Positions 28,653 through 39,285 are shown, counted from the stretch's first letter. The stretch is 64,000 bases of DNA from Gammaproteobacteria bacterium (GCA_018222985.1 JAAEZG010000004.1:141688-205687), one strand, 5' to 3'. The notes: generated from the sequence alone by a model not told the origin. A program made the numbers and translations.

Positions 28653-29774
28653 TTACTCTTTCACAAATTGGTTAACATCAGCGGCCTGAATAAGGTCGCC
28701 CGTGTCGTTGCCCCAGGCATTACGCTCATACGTAATAACTGCAGCAAGTTCACGCAAACTCAACTGGTTGCCAAATGCCTGCATGGCAGTTCCGGCTTTA
28801 CCGTTCACAACAATGTCAATGTGGCCGGCTTGGTCGTTCATGACCATGTTGGTGCCTTTCAGGCTAGGGAATACACCCGGAATACCTTCACCATTTGGCT
28901 GGTGACACGCTGCGCAATTACCTAGATAAATACGCTCGCCAAGTTCCATCAACTCGTCTTTGCTCATCGACATTGACAGCAAGCGTTGTTCTTCTTCTTT
29001 GGCTTGCTTTTGAATGGCTTCTTGCTCGGCAATCCAAGCTTGGTATTCAGCAGGTTCTTTGGCAATAACCACCACTGGCATGAAGCCGTGGTCTTTACCA
29101 CATAGCTCAGCACACTGGCCGCGATAAATACCGGGTTCGTCAACCTTGGTCCAAGCTTCGTTAATGAAACCTGGGTTGGCGTCTTTTTTCACTGCAAAGT
29201 CAGGTACCCACCATGAGTGAATAACGTCGTCTGAAGTTACTAAGAAGCGAACTTTGGTGTCGGTAGGAATAACCAATGGGCGGTCAACTTCAAGCAGGTA
29301 GTTTTCGCCTTTGTCGAGCCGGTTATTGATTTGATCTTGGCGGGTAGCGAGTAAACTAAAGTACTCGACGTCATGATCAAAATATTTGTAGTGCCATTTC
29401 CATTGTGACCCCGTGACCAATACGGTTACTTCGGCTTCGGAAGTATCTTCCATAGCAAACAGCGTTTGCGTAGCCGGAATAGCCATACCAATCAGAATCA
29501 AAAACGGAATGACAGTCCAAATAATCTCTACCTTCACGTTTTCATGGAACGTTGCCGGCTTCGGGTTTTTGGACTTGCGGTGGGCGACCATGGAAACAAA
29601 CATGGCGCCGAAAACAATTACGCCAATCACACAGCATATGTAAAAAATAGTCATGTGAAGGTCGTATACGCGTTGACTGATCTCGGTAACACCTTGAGTC
29701 AGGTTCAACGACGATTGCGCGCTGGCAGCAAACGGAATGCTTGCTGTTAGCGCAGTGATGAGTTTAGTACTCAC
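28653..29774 (-). CDS. coxB: Cytochrome c oxidase subunit II with fused cytochrome c
   Basis: 373 residues from the GTG at 29774, chosen because AGAGGAG stands about seven bases upstream and a signal peptide follows (VSTKLITALTASIPFAASA); the frame upstream is not plausible protein. Two membrane spans precede the CuA domain with Cys221 and Cys225 (RGQCAELCGKDHG). A linker leads to a C-terminal class I cytochrome c domain with heme motif CAACH at about 287-291. This fusion defines a caa3-type oxidase, which can take electrons from soluble or membrane cytochromes c. It is the first gene of the oxidase operon. Confidence 0.95.
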   Translation of the reverse strand: MSTKLITALTASIPFAASAQSSLNLTQGVTEISQRVYDLHMTIFYICCVIGVIVFGAMFVSMVAHRKSKNPKPATFHENVKVEIIWTVIPFLILIGMAIPATQTLFAMEDTSEAEVTVLVTGSQWKWHYKYFDHDVEYFSLLATRQDQINNRLDKGENYLLEVDRPLVIPTDTKVRFLVTSDDVIHSWWVPDFAVKKDANPGFINEAWTKVDEPGIYRGQCAELCGKDHGFMPVVVIAKEPAEYQAWIAEQEAIQKQAKEEEQRLLSMSMSKDELMELGERIYLGNCAACHQPNGEGIPGVFPSLKGTNMVMNDQAGHIDIVVNGKAGTAMQAFGNQLSLRELAAVITYERNAWGNDTGDLIQAADVNQFVKE

Positions 29775-30023
29775 GCGACATCTCCTCTCATTCTTCCGAC
29801 GTGGCTTGGGCCACGAATACACCGAAGTGCGAGCCTGAAGAACAACGAGGTGAGCAGAAAAAGGAACAGCATTTCTTATGAAAATCGCTTTCCCCACTAA
29901 CCCTTTGTTGTTATGTATCAATAATTATTGTTGTTTATTGTGTTAGCAGTTAATGCACATTCAAAATACCATTTTCTGGTGAAAAAGAAACCGGCAATTC
30001 GAATAAATTTTACATTTGCGTAT
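29775..30023 (-). promoter_or_regulatory. Upstream region of the oxidase operon
   Basis: About 250 bases between coxB and the sulA terminator hold no ORF. A small hairpin (29800-29805 with 29810-29815, TTGG loop) lies in the probable leader of coxB. The AT-rich middle (29920-29990) is the likely promoter area. A TGTTAGCAGTTAAT stretch near 29942-29955 resembles an ArcA direct-repeat site, but I would not rely on it. Confidence 0.4.
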
Positions 30024-30048
30024 AAAAAAAGGGCCACGACTGTGGCCC
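30024..30048 (-). terminator. Rho-independent terminator of lexA-sulA
   Basis: On the minus strand GGGCCAC (30048-30042) pairs with GTGGCCC (30037-30031) across a four-base loop and runs into seven T (30030-30024). It ends 25 bases after the sulA stop. Confidence 0.92.
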
Positions 30049-30073
30049 TAATAGACAACCTTCACTTGCAGGA

Positions 30074-30487
30074 TTAGTGGAGTGGGGTGGGTGAAGGTAA
30101 ATCATTCAGTACAAAACTGTGAGTTTGGCTAACTTTACTGGCCATTTTTAAGCGTTGCTGCATACGTGGTGAGAGCTCGCCCAACCAACTAAGTACAATG
30201 CTGCTGGTGCCGGCAAGTAATGCTTGCTCGGTTGCCCATTCGCGCTCGTCTTGGTTGCGGCCGTGCACCCAACGAATACGCGTGCGGCTAATGCCAGCTG
30301 CAACAAGTTGCTCAATCATTTCGCGGCGCGCGCCAATCACAGTAATCCATTGGTGGGTGCGCAAAGACAGCGCTTGTATACGAGGCAACAAGCTTTCAAT
30401 GTGCTGGCAATTTGACTCCAAGGCCGGTGTTGCAGACCAAACGTCAAAACCAAGGTCGTTTATTACATTAGAAAATTCGTTTCTCAT
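30074..30487 (-). CDS. sulA: SulA-like SOS cell division inhibitor
   Basis: 137 residues from the ATG at 30487, which overlaps the lexA TGA as ATGA and has GGAG seven bases upstream; an ATG two codons earlier lacks spacing. The central and C-terminal sequence ([40 protein letters not shown]) follows the SulA/RecA-like fold pattern of E. coli SulA. SulA binds FtsZ and stops division during DNA damage. Placement directly after lexA in one transcript, as in pseudomonads and other Alteromonadales, puts it under LexA control. Similarity is moderate, so the call rests partly on context. Confidence 0.8.
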   Translation of the reverse strand: MRNEFSNVINDLGFDVWSATPALESNCQHIESLLPRIQALSLRTHQWITVIGARREMIEQLVAAGISRTRIRWVHGRNQDEREWATEQALLAGTSSIVLSWLGELSPRMQQRLKMASKVSQTHSFVLNDLPSPTPLH

Positions 30488-31104
30488 AACCATGCTCCAT
30501 TACGAATAACACCCACCGCGAGACCTTCAATAGTGAAATACTGATGATTTAAATCGACCTGAATGGGCGCGAATTCTTCGTTTTCTGGGTGTAATAAAAT
30601 GATATTGCCGCGACGCTCGAAACGCTTAACGGTAACGTCGTCTTCAACGCGTGCAACAACAATTTGACCATTGCGTGCTTCGTGGGTTTTATGCACCGCT
30701 AACAGGTCGCCATCTAAAATACCGATGTCTTTCATGCTCATGCCGTTAACGCGAAGCAGGAAGTCGGCATGCGGTTTAAATAAGTTTTGATCAACCTGAT
30801 AATGACTTTCGATATGCTCTTGCGCCAAAATAGGCTCACCGGCTGCAACTTGACCAATCAGTGGAAGCCCCTCGGGAACTTCTTCTTGCTCTACGCCAAC
30901 TAAGCGAATACCGCGCGACATGCCCGGCATCATTTCGATGACGCCTTTTTTGGCCAGTGCCTTGAGGTGCTCTTCGGCAGCGTTAGCTGACTTGAACCCT
31001 AACCGTTGAGCAATTTCTGCACGCGTTGGTGGCATACCGGTGGCGTCGATATTGTCTTTAATCAAGGTTAAAATTTGCTGCTGTCTTGGCGTTAATGGTC
31101 GCAT
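30484..31104 (-). CDS. lexA: LexA repressor
   Basis: 206 residues. The winged helix-turn-helix spans about 1-70 ([24 protein letters not shown]). The self-cleavage site is Ala88-Gly89 (QVAAGEP), the catalytic Ser is Ser123 (NGMSMKD) and the Lys is Lys160 (VTVKRF). All are shifted by four from E. coli numbering. LexA represses the SOS genes until RecA filaments trigger its cleavage. Two SOS boxes lie upstream, so it represses itself. plsB is divergent, as near E. coli lexA. Confidence 0.98.
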   Translation of the reverse strand: MRPLTPRQQQILTLIKDNIDATGMPPTRAEIAQRLGFKSANAAEEHLKALAKKGVIEMMPGMSRGIRLVGVEQEEVPEGLPLIGQVAAGEPILAQEHIESHYQVDQNLFKPHADFLLRVNGMSMKDIGILDGDLLAVHKTHEARNGQIVVARVEDDVTVKRFERRGNIILLHPENEEFAPIQVDLNHQYFTIEGLAVGVIRNGAWL

Positions 31105-31112
31105 AACGATAC

Positions 31113-31128
31113 CTGTTTATCTATACAG
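31113..31128 (-). promoter_or_regulatory. LexA-binding site (SOS box), promoter-proximal
   Basis: CTGTTTATCTATACAG on the + strand fits CTGT-N8-ACAG exactly. It lies nine bases upstream of the lexA ATG. Confidence 0.92.
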
Positions 31129-31133
31129 TAATA

Positions 31134-31149
31134 CTGTGAGTATATACAG
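31134..31149 (-). promoter_or_regulatory. LexA-binding site (SOS box), distal
   Basis: On the minus strand it reads CTGTATATACTCACAG, a full CTGT-N8-ACAG box. The two boxes are 21 bases apart, the spacing seen at E. coli lexA, so cooperative autoregulation is expected. Confidence 0.93.
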
Positions 31150-31250
31150 GTGTTTTGGTTTCGCAACTTTTTTGTGCAACTTTTTTTCAATCAGACAATT
31201 TTTTACAACAGTGGTATGCTTTATACGTTTGTAATTAGTGGGGATATTAC

Positions 31251-33713
31251 ATGAGTCTGAAAGGCTTTTGGCGCGCTTGCATGTACTGGCCAGTACGCTG
31301 GTTAACGCGCTATGAGGTGATTCTCGATGACACGGCACAGCAAGTGGTTGGCGAGAAACACGTGGTATATGTGATGCGCTCAACATCAACCACCGACCTG
31401 TTGGTGGCACAACGCGCGTTGCAAAGTGCGGGGCTTCCCGATCCAACCGAAGATCTAATGATTAACGGTGAGCAATTGTCGCGCGTCATGTACTTAGATC
31501 AAACCGATCACGGTAGCGCTCAGCAGGCCATTACTGACTTTGAGCGACTTATTGCGACCCATCAAAAAGACAGCAAGCTGAATATTCAGGTGATGCCTAT
31601 CGGTTTATTTTGGGGGCGTTCGCCAGGCCAAGAGCCACGCCAAGGGCACACCATGGTTGCCGATGTGGATAACCCAGGTCATTGGCGTAAATTTTGGTTG
31701 GTGATGTTTTCTGGGCGGCACGTGCTGGTTCGTGGTAGCCGGCCGGTGGCGCTACAAGAAATGGCGTCACAGCGCGGCAGCACACAGCGCTTAGCACATA
31801 AACTTGCACGCGTAGCGCGCGTACACTTTGTGCGCATGCGTCACGCTGTGGCTGGCCCTAAAATGACCGAACGTCAAGTGGTCATTCAAGATTTATTAGA
31901 CACCCCAGCGCTCAAGCAAGCTATTTCCGACGAAGCGCGAAGCAAAAAAATTACCCAACAACAAGCGCGCAAAACTGCTGAGAAATATCTGCACGAAATA
32001 GCTGCTAGTTACAGCGACACGCTAGTTCGTTTGCTTGACCGGTTTATGACTTGGTGTTGGAGCCGAATTTATAACGGTATTCATGTCGACGGCGGTGATC
32101 GCATTCGCGCATTGGCCGAAGCTGGGCACGAAATTATTTATGTGCCCTGCCATCGCTCGCACATGGACTACCTGCTGTTAAGCTATGTTATTTATAAAGA
32201 AGGCTTGGTTCCACCGCACATTGCTGCGGGCGTGAATCTCAATTTTTTCCCAGCTGGGCCAATTTTCCGTCGCGGCGGTGCTTTTTTCATTCGCCGTAGT
32301 TTCCGTGGCAATAAGCTGTACTCAACGGTATTTCGTGAGTATTTAAACCGCTTGTTCCAAAAAGGCTACCCGGTGGAGTACTTCACCGAAGGCGGTCGTA
32401 GCCGCACGGGCCGCTTGCTTCCTCCTAAAACCGGCATGGTGGCTATGACCGTGCAGGGTATGTTACGCGGCCAACAACGCCCAATGTCCATTGTGCCGGT
32501 GTACTTGGGCTATGAGCATGTGATGGAAGTCGGCACTTATTTAAAAGAGCTCAAGGGCAAGTCTAAACAAAAAGAATCGGTGTGGCAGGTGCTAAGTAGC
32601 CTGCGCCATTTGCGCAATTTTGGGCAAGGCTATGTTAGTTTCGGCGAGCCGATTAACTTAGGTGAAGCACTTGAGCAACTGCAGCCGAATTGGCGTGATG
32701 CGATTACCACAGGTGCTGAAGAGCCCGAGCGGCCGAAATGGTTAACCCCAACGGTGAATTTATTAGCCGACCAAATTATGTGTCGAATTAATAATTCTGC
32801 TGCGTTGAATAGCATTAACTTGTCGGCGCTTATAGTGCTCAGCTCAGAGCATCATGCGGTAACGCGTGAAGAACTTATCAGCCAGTTAAATTTGTACACC
32901 CGCATTTTGCGTGAGGTGCCGTACAGCAAAGATGCTTACGTACCTGAACACGATGGCGCCACCTTGTGGAAGCTAGCTAAGAAGCACGACAAATTTACCG
33001 TGGAAGCGGACGGTATTGGTGAAATGATTCGTCTTGATGGCACCACGGCCATTGCCATGACCTATTACCGCAACAACATTATGCATATGGTGATCGTACC
33101 GGCATTGCTGGCTGCTTTTGCGATGGGGCATAAGCGTTTTACTGCCGAGCAAGCGGTGAATTTGCTGACCAATTTGCACCCGTTGTTAGCTGCAGAGTTG
33201 TTTATTAGCCACAGTAAGGCCGACATGGCGTTGTGGGTTCAAGCGCTGCTGGAGCAATATGTTCAATGCGAGTTGTTAACGCAGGTAGATGCCGACACCT
33301 ATACCGTGGCGAAACGTGATTCAGCCAGTTATTCGCAGCTAGTGTTGCTGGCTCGAAGCGCGAGCGAAACAGTACAACGTTATGCCATCGTGCTTGAGTT
33401 GCTGCAGCAAGCGCAGCCAATTTCGCGCTCGAACCTTGAGCAGTACTCAGTGCAACTTGCTGAGCGCCTTAGCGCCATTCACGGTGTTAATGCGCCAGAG
33501 TTTTTCGACAAGAAAGTATTGAGTACGCTTATTGGCACGCTGAAAAGCGAAGGCTATTTCACGGTGGAAGAGTCGGGCGCAATGGTGGCCGATGATCGGG
33601 TTGCCAACTTTAGTGATGGCGTCGATTTATTGTTGGAGCCGGCTGTGTTGCAGACCATTCGTCAGTCAGTTCAACAGCTGGTTCAACGCGAAGACAACGC
33701 CAACTTAAGTTAA
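31251..33713 (+). CDS. plsB: Glycerol-3-phosphate 1-O-acyltransferase
   Basis: 820 residues, a normal PlsB length (about 807 in E. coli). It acylates the sn-1 position of glycerol 3-phosphate with acyl-ACP or acyl-CoA at the inner membrane. The HxxxxD motif is His301...Asp306 (HRSHMDYLLL). Further acyltransferase blocks are FFIRRSFRGNKLYS, YFTEGGRSRTGRLLPPK and IVPVYLGYEHV. It starts 146 bases from lexA on the opposite strand and ends 12 bases before convergent ubiA. Confidence 0.97.
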   Translation: MSLKGFWRACMYWPVRWLTRYEVILDDTAQQVVGEKHVVYVMRSTSTTDLLVAQRALQSAGLPDPTEDLMINGEQLSRVMYLDQTDHGSAQQAITDFERLIATHQKDSKLNIQVMPIGLFWGRSPGQEPRQGHTMVADVDNPGHWRKFWLVMFSGRHVLVRGSRPVALQEMASQRGSTQRLAHKLARVARVHFVRMRHAVAGPKMTERQVVIQDLLDTPALKQAISDEARSKKITQQQARKTAEKYLHEIAASYSDTLVRLLDRFMTWCWSRIYNGIHVDGGDRIRALAEAGHEIIYVPCHRSHMDYLLLSYVIYKEGLVPPHIAAGVNLNFFPAGPIFRRGGAFFIRRSFRGNKLYSTVFREYLNRLFQKGYPVEYFTEGGRSRTGRLLPPKTGMVAMTVQGMLRGQQRPMSIVPVYLGYEHVMEVGTYLKELKGKSKQKESVWQVLSSLRHLRNFGQGYVSFGEPINLGEALEQLQPNWRDAITTGAEEPERPKWLTPTVNLLADQIMCRINNSAALNSINLSALIVLSSEHHAVTREELISQLNLYTRILREVPYSKDAYVPEHDGATLWKLAKKHDKFTVEADGIGEMIRLDGTTAIAMTYYRNNIMHMVIVPALLAAFAMGHKRFTAEQAVNLLTNLHPLLAAELFISHSKADMALWVQALLEQYVQCELLTQVDADTYTVAKRDSASYSQLVLLARSASETVQRYAIVLELLQQAQPISRSNLEQYSVQLAERLSAIHGVNAPEFFDKKVLSTLIGTLKSEGYFTVEESGAMVADDRVANFSDGVDLLLEPAVLQTIRQSVQQLVQREDNANLS

Positions 33714-33725
33714 AACCAACTTACG

Positions 33726-34589
33726 TTAGAACCAATAATGCGCAGCAACAGCGAGGGCCAATACCCAGCCCACGTTGTTGTTGTGCAAAAATGCTTGAAA
33801 ACAACGTTGTGGCTCACGGTACCAAATAAGATGGTGTTGCCATACGAACATACCAGCAATAACGGCTAACCCAAGCCAATATACCCAATCAAACAGCAGC
33901 GTATAGCCTAACCAAGCCAACAAGGCGAGGGTGACTATTTGCAACAAGGCAATGGCGAATTTGTCATGTCCCGCAAATAAGATAGCGGTTGATTTCACGC
34001 CTATTTTTATGTCATCGGCGCGATCGGCCATGGCATATTCAGTGTCATAAGCCACGGTCCAGGCAATATTGGCCGCAAATAAAATCCACGCCACCAGAGG
34101 TAAGCCTTGATCAAGTGCCGTAAATGGCATGAGCACACCGAAGCTAAATGCCACCCCGAGCACAACTTGGGGTAACTGCGTAAAACGTTTGCAAAACGGG
34201 TATAAGGTAGCAACCGCTGCCGCGGCAATGCTCAATAGAATAGTGGCCTGATTAAACTGCAGCACAATAATCAGAGCAATCAGCAGCAATACCCCAAACA
34301 GTGCTAACGCATGCCAGGGCTTCAGTTCACCGGTTGCGAGCGGGCGTAGTTTGGTGCGGCTAACATGGCCATCAATATGGCGGTCGGCATAGTCATTAAT
34401 GACACACCCTGCTGAGCGCATGACAAATACCCCCAGCATAAATAACACTAAGGTGCGTAGCGGCGGATTACCGTTGCCAGCAATGAGCAAGGCCACCAAG
34501 GTAGGCCAGCCAAGCAACAAGCTGCCAATGGGCCGGTCTGCACGCATTAAACGCCAACAGGCGCTAATAAACTGTCCAATGTTATTCAT
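33726..34589 (-). CDS. ubiA: 4-hydroxybenzoate octaprenyltransferase
   Basis: 287 residues from the ATG at 34589, which overlaps the end of ubiC by eight bases; an upstream start would lie deep inside ubiC. About eight or nine membrane spans. The two Asp-rich motifs are NDYADRHIDGHVSRTKLRPL and DTEYAMADRADD. It prenylates 4-hydroxybenzoate in ubiquinone synthesis, using the product of UbiC. Confidence 0.95.
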   Translation of the reverse strand: MNNIGQFISACWRLMRADRPIGSLLLGWPTLVALLIAGNGNPPLRTLVLFMLGVFVMRSAGCVINDYADRHIDGHVSRTKLRPLATGELKPWHALALFGVLLLIALIIVLQFNQATILLSIAAAAVATLYPFCKRFTQLPQVVLGVAFSFGVLMPFTALDQGLPLVAWILFAANIAWTVAYDTEYAMADRADDIKIGVKSTAILFAGHDKFAIALLQIVTLALLAWLGYTLLFDWVYWLGLAVIAGMFVWQHHLIWYREPQRCFQAFLHNNNVGWVLALAVAAHYWF

Positions 34590-35217
34590 GGGTGTTGTCC
34601 TGCATAAGTGTGGCGGCAATTTGCGCTGGAATCGACTCGCCAATAAATACCTCAGCCACGAGTACCCGTTGGCCGGCGGCGGTAAAGCAACTGCGGCGGC
34701 CCCAAAGCGACTGTGCTGGGTAACCTAAGCACTGGTGCAGTTCACCAATACGCGATTGCGCCGCAAACTTAGACACCTCAATGCGCGAGCGTTGTAAGTC
34801 GGGCTGGGCAAATAAATGCGCGCCAAGTGGTTTGTCCCCAAGCTGGCCAAGTTTTAATGCGGCTTCGTCAAGGGCGCTTTGCGGAAACACACTGCGTGCA
34901 AACACCCAAGGTTTGCCGTCGCAGCATAAAATAACCTCGCGAATAGTCGCGTTGGCTTGCTCATTATTTTGGCTTTCATGTTCGCTCAGCCATTTGGCCT
35001 CGTCTGGACGAATCATGCCTGGGCGCTGACCGAGCACTTCAACCGAAAAATTTAGGCAATGCCGCTTTAGTTTTGCGGTAAGTGAGTCGGGGTCTAGCAA
35101 CCATTGTGCGAGCAGTACATTTGTTGGCAAGTTGGGCTCAAGCGCTGGCTGCCAGTTCGCCTGCTGGCCTTGGCTGACAATAGGGAAGTCGAGTTGTTGT
35201 AACTTCAAAAAACGCAT
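34582..35217 (-). CDS. ubiC: Chorismate lyase
   Basis: 211 residues, longer than E. coli UbiC (165) at the N-terminus. It splits chorismate into pyruvate and 4-hydroxybenzoate, the first committed step of ubiquinone synthesis. Marks are VLGQRPGMIRPDEA, REVILCCDGKPWVFARSV with the substrate-contact Arg, LGAHLF, and RVLVAEVFIGES near the end with the conserved Glu. It starts three bases after glpG and overlaps ubiA. Confidence 0.93.
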   Translation of the reverse strand: MRFLKLQQLDFPIVSQGQQANWQPALEPNLPTNVLLAQWLLDPDSLTAKLKRHCLNFSVEVLGQRPGMIRPDEAKWLSEHESQNNEQANATIREVILCCDGKPWVFARSVFPQSALDEAALKLGQLGDKPLGAHLFAQPDLQRSRIEVSKFAAQSRIGELHQCLGYPAQSLWGRRSCFTAAGQRVLVAEVFIGESIPAQIAATLMQDNTHE

Positions 35218-35220
35218 GTA

Positions 35221-36069
35221 TTACTGACGACCATACTGGGTTAAAAACCGAATAGCTGCGCCAATAACCAAGCCGGAAACAAGCCCAGCCGTGTGCGCTG
35301 TGTTGGCAATATTCACCCACAACAGCCCGGTATACCCCAATACCAACCATGCCAACATGAAAATAATCAGGCCGTTAGGCAAAAATAGCGGGTGACGAGG
35401 GTTCTTCCAACCAACGATTGCGGCGATACCAAATAGGCCATACACCACACCGGAAAGCCCGCCAAAATAAGGGCCACTTTCAATAAATTGCGAGGTATTG
35501 GAAGCGATTGCGCACACCGCGAAGGCCAGCACCAGCCATTTGGTACCGTAATAGCGTTCAAAGCGCCCGCCTAAATACCACCACCAAAACACGTTAAACA
35601 AAATGTGTAGCACACTAAAATGCAATAACGCTGGGCTGACAAATCGCCATGGCTGAGCCCAGGGTAAGCTTTCGAAGTTATTCGGATTAAATAATAAAGC
35701 GCTTAGAATGCCCTCAGCCATTGGTGTCATCAGACCAAGAAATACCAACACCACAGCCACTGTATAGGCCGCCGTGAACCAACCTGCTTGGCGCAACATA
35801 ATGGTCAGTATGGAAGGTGGGTTGGTATTTGCTTGCTGCGGTTGAGCCGCTTGTGAGTCAGCAGGCTCAACGGCTTGATTGGCAATATCTGGGTTGTCTT
35901 TAAAGGTTTGAATAAGTGCCTTTGCGTGGGCGTGGTAGCTTGACACGGTTAACCACAATTCAAGCTGATTACCCTGTTCGCTAACGGTTACTGGCACGCC
36001 GTTTTGCTGTAGGTAACGATACAGGTTCGCCATCATGTCAGCATCACGGGTGGTCAGTAATTTTTGCAT
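35221..36069 (-). CDS. glpG: GlpG rhomboid intramembrane serine protease
   Basis: 282 residues. A cytoplasmic N-terminal domain (about 1-65) leads to six membrane spans. The catalytic dyad is Ser206 (GGLSGVVYG) and His259 (NTAHTAGL); the span 2 HxxxN motif reads HILFNVFWWW. It cleaves single-span membrane proteins within the bilayer. The ATG directly follows the glpE TAA, as in the glpEG arrangement of E. coli. Confidence 0.95.
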   Translation of the reverse strand: MQKLLTTRDADMMANLYRYLQQNGVPVTVSEQGNQLELWLTVSSYHAHAKALIQTFKDNPDIANQAVEPADSQAAQPQQANTNPPSILTIMLRQAGWFTAAYTVAVVLVFLGLMTPMAEGILSALLFNPNNFESLPWAQPWRFVSPALLHFSVLHILFNVFWWWYLGGRFERYYGTKWLVLAFAVCAIASNTSQFIESGPYFGGLSGVVYGLFGIAAIVGWKNPRHPLFLPNGLIIFMLAWLVLGYTGLLWVNIANTAHTAGLVSGLVIGAAIRFLTQYGRQ

Positions 36070-36393
36070 TTAGCTGCGCTCCACGGCCTCTGGAAACTGT
36101 TGTGCCCAAGCGGTCATGCCGCCGTCTAAGCTACTGGTCTGTTCAACGCCTTGGTTAACCAAGTATTGCGCAGCACCTTGGCTACTATTGCCGTGATAGC
36201 AAACGACCACCACCGGGTGGTCGTCATCAAGCCCATTCAGGAAATCTTGTAAATTGGCATCGGTTAAGCGCTGTGAACCGGGTATGTGCGCCGCAGCAAA
36301 CGAGCGTTCGTCGCGAATATCGACAAATCGCGTATTTCCTTGCTGCCACATTTGGTGAGCAGTGGTCACATTAATTCGTTTAAATTCTGCCAT
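36070..36393 (-). CDS. glpE: GlpE, single-domain rhodanese
   Basis: 107 residues, the same size as E. coli GlpE (108). The active-site Cys65 lies in VVCYHGNSSQG, the same number as in E. coli. It transfers sulfur from thiosulfate to cyanide or thioredoxin in vitro; the cell role is unclear. It sits between tdh and glpG on the same strand. Confidence 0.94.
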   Translation of the reverse strand: MAEFKRINVTTAHQMWQQGNTRFVDIRDERSFAAAHIPGSQRLTDANLQDFLNGLDDDHPVVVVCYHGNSSQGAAQYLVNQGVEQTSSLDGGMTAWAQQFPEAVERS

Positions 36394-36425
36394 GGTTACT
36401 TCCTAATTTCCTGTATTGGCGCGGA

Positions 36426-37451
36426 TTAACTCCAGTCTAAAACGACTTTGCCTGATTGACCAGAGGTCATAATGTCAAAGCCTTCTTGGAAGTCATCAAC
36501 GGACATGCTGTGGGTCAAAATGGGTGATAAGTCTAAGCCTGATTGCAGCAAGCTTGCCATTTTGTACCAGGTTTCAAACATTTCGCGCCCATAAATGCCT
36601 TTTATGGTGAGACCTTTGAAAATCACTTGGTTCCAGTCAATGGCAACGCTTTGCGGTGGAATACCAAGCATGGCAATTTTGCCGCCGTGATTCATGGTTT
36701 CTAGCATTTGCGCAAACGCCGAAGGCACACCTGACATTTCCAGACCCACGTCGAAGCCTTCTTTCATGCCAAGCTCGTTCATCACGTCTTTCAGGTTTTC
36801 CTTGCTGACATCAACAGCGCGCGTGGCACCCATTTTTTTCGCTAAATCAAGGCGGTATTCGTTCACGTCGGTAATGACCACGTGGCGCGCACCAACGTGG
36901 CGAGCTACCGCTGCGGCCATAATACCAATAGGGCCTGCGCCGGTAATCAACACGTCTTCGCCCACTAAATCGAAGGCTAAAGCGGTATGTACAGCGTTAC
37001 CAAACGGGTCAAAAATAGCGGCTAAATCATCGCTAATGTCGTCTGGTAATTTGAATGCGTTTTCCGCTGGAATAACGAGGTATTCAGCGAATGCGCCCGG
37101 GCGGTTAACGCCCACACCAACCGTGTTACGGCACAAGTGACGGCGCCCAGCGCGGCAGTTACGGCAATGGCCGCAAGTAATGTGGCCTTCACCAGATACG
37201 CGGTCGCCAGTACTAAAACCGCGTACGCCTTCGCCCATGGCTTCAACCACACCGACATATTCGTGACCGACCACCATAGGTACCGGAATGGTTTTTTGCG
37301 ACCATTCGTCCCATTTGTAAATGTGTACGTCGGTACCACAAATAGCGGTTTTCTTTATGCGAATGAGCAAGTCGTTGTAACCGTACTTTGGTTTTTCAAC
37401 GTCAGTCATCCAAATGCCCGGCTGCGCATGTAATTTGGCTAAAGCTTTCAT
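36426..37451 (-). CDS. tdh: L-threonine 3-dehydrogenase
   Basis: 341 residues, identical in length to the E. coli enzyme. It is a zinc-dependent medium-chain dehydrogenase that turns threonine into 2-amino-3-ketobutyrate with NAD+. Catalytic zinc ligand Cys38 is in [12 protein letters not shown] and the next in [12 protein letters not shown]. The structural zinc uses four Cys in [32 protein letters not shown] is the nucleotide-binding motif. kbl, the next enzyme of the pathway, is 23 bases upstream. Confidence 0.97.
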   Translation of the reverse strand: MKALAKLHAQPGIWMTDVEKPKYGYNDLLIRIKKTAICGTDVHIYKWDEWSQKTIPVPMVVGHEYVGVVEAMGEGVRGFSTGDRVSGEGHITCGHCRNCRAGRRHLCRNTVGVGVNRPGAFAEYLVIPAENAFKLPDDISDDLAAIFDPFGNAVHTALAFDLVGEDVLITGAGPIGIMAAAVARHVGARHVVITDVNEYRLDLAKKMGATRAVDVSKENLKDVMNELGMKEGFDVGLEMSGVPSAFAQMLETMNHGGKIAMLGIPPQSVAIDWNQVIFKGLTIKGIYGREMFETWYKMASLLQSGLDLSPILTHSMSVDDFQEGFDIMTSGQSGKVVLDWS

Positions 37452-37474
37452 CGTTTTTACCTTCAGTAACGGTG

Positions 37475-38668
37475 TTAAATAATGCCCAAGTCTTTACCAA
37501 TACGGGTAAAGGCGTCAATGGCACGATCAAGTTGTTCACGCGTATGGGCGGCTGACATTTGGGTGCGAATACGCGCTTTGCCACGCGGCACCACAGGGAA
37601 TGAGAAACCGACAACGTAAATGCCTTCTTTTAGCATGCGCTCTGCCATTTCTGATGCCAATTTAGCATCACCAATCATCACTGGAATAATGGCGTGATCA
37701 GCGCCGCTGAGGGTAAAGCCTGCCGCGGTCATTTGGGTACGGAAGTAATTGGCGTTGTCCCAAAGTTTTGCGCGCAGCTCGTGACCATTTTCAAGCATTT
37801 CAAGCACGCGAATAGACGCTTGTACAATGGCTGGAGCAACTGAGTTAGAGAACAAATATGGGCGCGAGCGCTGACGTAACCAGTCAATGACGCATTTTTT
37901 GCCTGAGGTATAACCGCCTGACGCGCCACCTAATGCCTTACCTAAAGTACCGGTAATAATATCGACACGGCCCAGCACGTTACAGTACTCGTGCGTACCT
38001 TTACCGTTTTCACCCAAGAAACCGGTGGCGTGACAGTCGTCCATCATCACTAGCGCGCCATACTCGTCAGCAAGGTCGCAAATGCCATTTAAGTTGGCAA
38101 TAACACCATCCATTGAGAATACGCCGTCGGTCGCAATGAGAATATTACGTGCGCCGTCCGCTTTGGCTTGTTTAAGCTGAGCTTCTAGGTCGGCCATGTC
38201 GTTATTTTTGTAACGATACCGCTTAGATTTGCTTAAGCGAATGCCGTCAATAATCGACGCATGGTTTAGCTCGTCACTGATAATAGCGTCTTCAGGGCCC
38301 ATTAAGGTTTCGAATAGACCGCCGTTGGCATCGAAGCACGAAGAATACAAAATCGTGTCTTCGGTACCTAAAAACGCGCTGAGCTTGGCTTCGAGCGTTT
38401 TGTGAATGTTTTGCGTGCCACAAATAAAACGCACGGAAGCCGTACCAAAACCGTGCTCATCAAGGCCTTTTTTGGCGGCTTGAATGAGCTCTGCGTTGTT
38501 GGCTAAACCTAAATAGTTGTTGGCACAGAAGTTAAGAACCGACTCACCATTGCCGACTTCAATTTCAGCGTCTTGGTCGCCTAAAATAATCCGTTCTTTT
38601 TTGTATAAGCCTTCTGCTTGCAGCTCGTCTAGCTGGGTTTCAAGCTGTTGATAAAAATCTTGCTTCAT
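37475..38668 (-). CDS. kbl: 2-amino-3-ketobutyrate coenzyme A ligase
   Basis: 397 residues, a PLP-dependent alpha-oxoamine synthase. With CoA it splits 2-amino-3-ketobutyrate into glycine and acetyl-CoA. The PLP lysine is Lys244 in [13 protein letters not shown], and [10 protein letters not shown] holds the cofactor-ring contacts. Together with Tdh it breaks threonine down to glycine. It heads a tight same-strand run kbl-tdh-glpE-glpG-ubiC-ubiA. Confidence 0.97.
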   Translation of the reverse strand: MKQDFYQQLETQLDELQAEGLYKKERIILGDQDAEIEVGNGESVLNFCANNYLGLANNAELIQAAKKGLDEHGFGTASVRFICGTQNIHKTLEAKLSAFLGTEDTILYSSCFDANGGLFETLMGPEDAIISDELNHASIIDGIRLSKSKRYRYKNNDMADLEAQLKQAKADGARNILIATDGVFSMDGVIANLNGICDLADEYGALVMMDDCHATGFLGENGKGTHEYCNVLGRVDIITGTLGKALGGASGGYTSGKKCVIDWLRQRSRPYLFSNSVAPAIVQASIRVLEMLENGHELRAKLWDNANYFRTQMTAAGFTLSGADHAIIPVMIGDAKLASEMAERMLKEGIYVVGFSFPVVPRGKARIRTQMSAAHTREQLDRAIDAFTRIGKDLGII

Positions 38669-38766
38669 GTAATTCTCCGTGCGTTGACGTTACGGGTGAA
38701 CCATAATGTTATTGATTACCCCATAGTTTACCTGATCAGCAGGGGGCTTGGCATCCTCATTTATAA

Positions 38767-39275
<509 letters not shown>

Positions 39276-39285
<10 letters not shown>

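Noticed and set aside
29942..29955. ArcA or FNR site upstream of coxB
   Set aside because: The half-sites are short and common in AT-rich DNA; I left it as a remark within the region entry rather than a feature.
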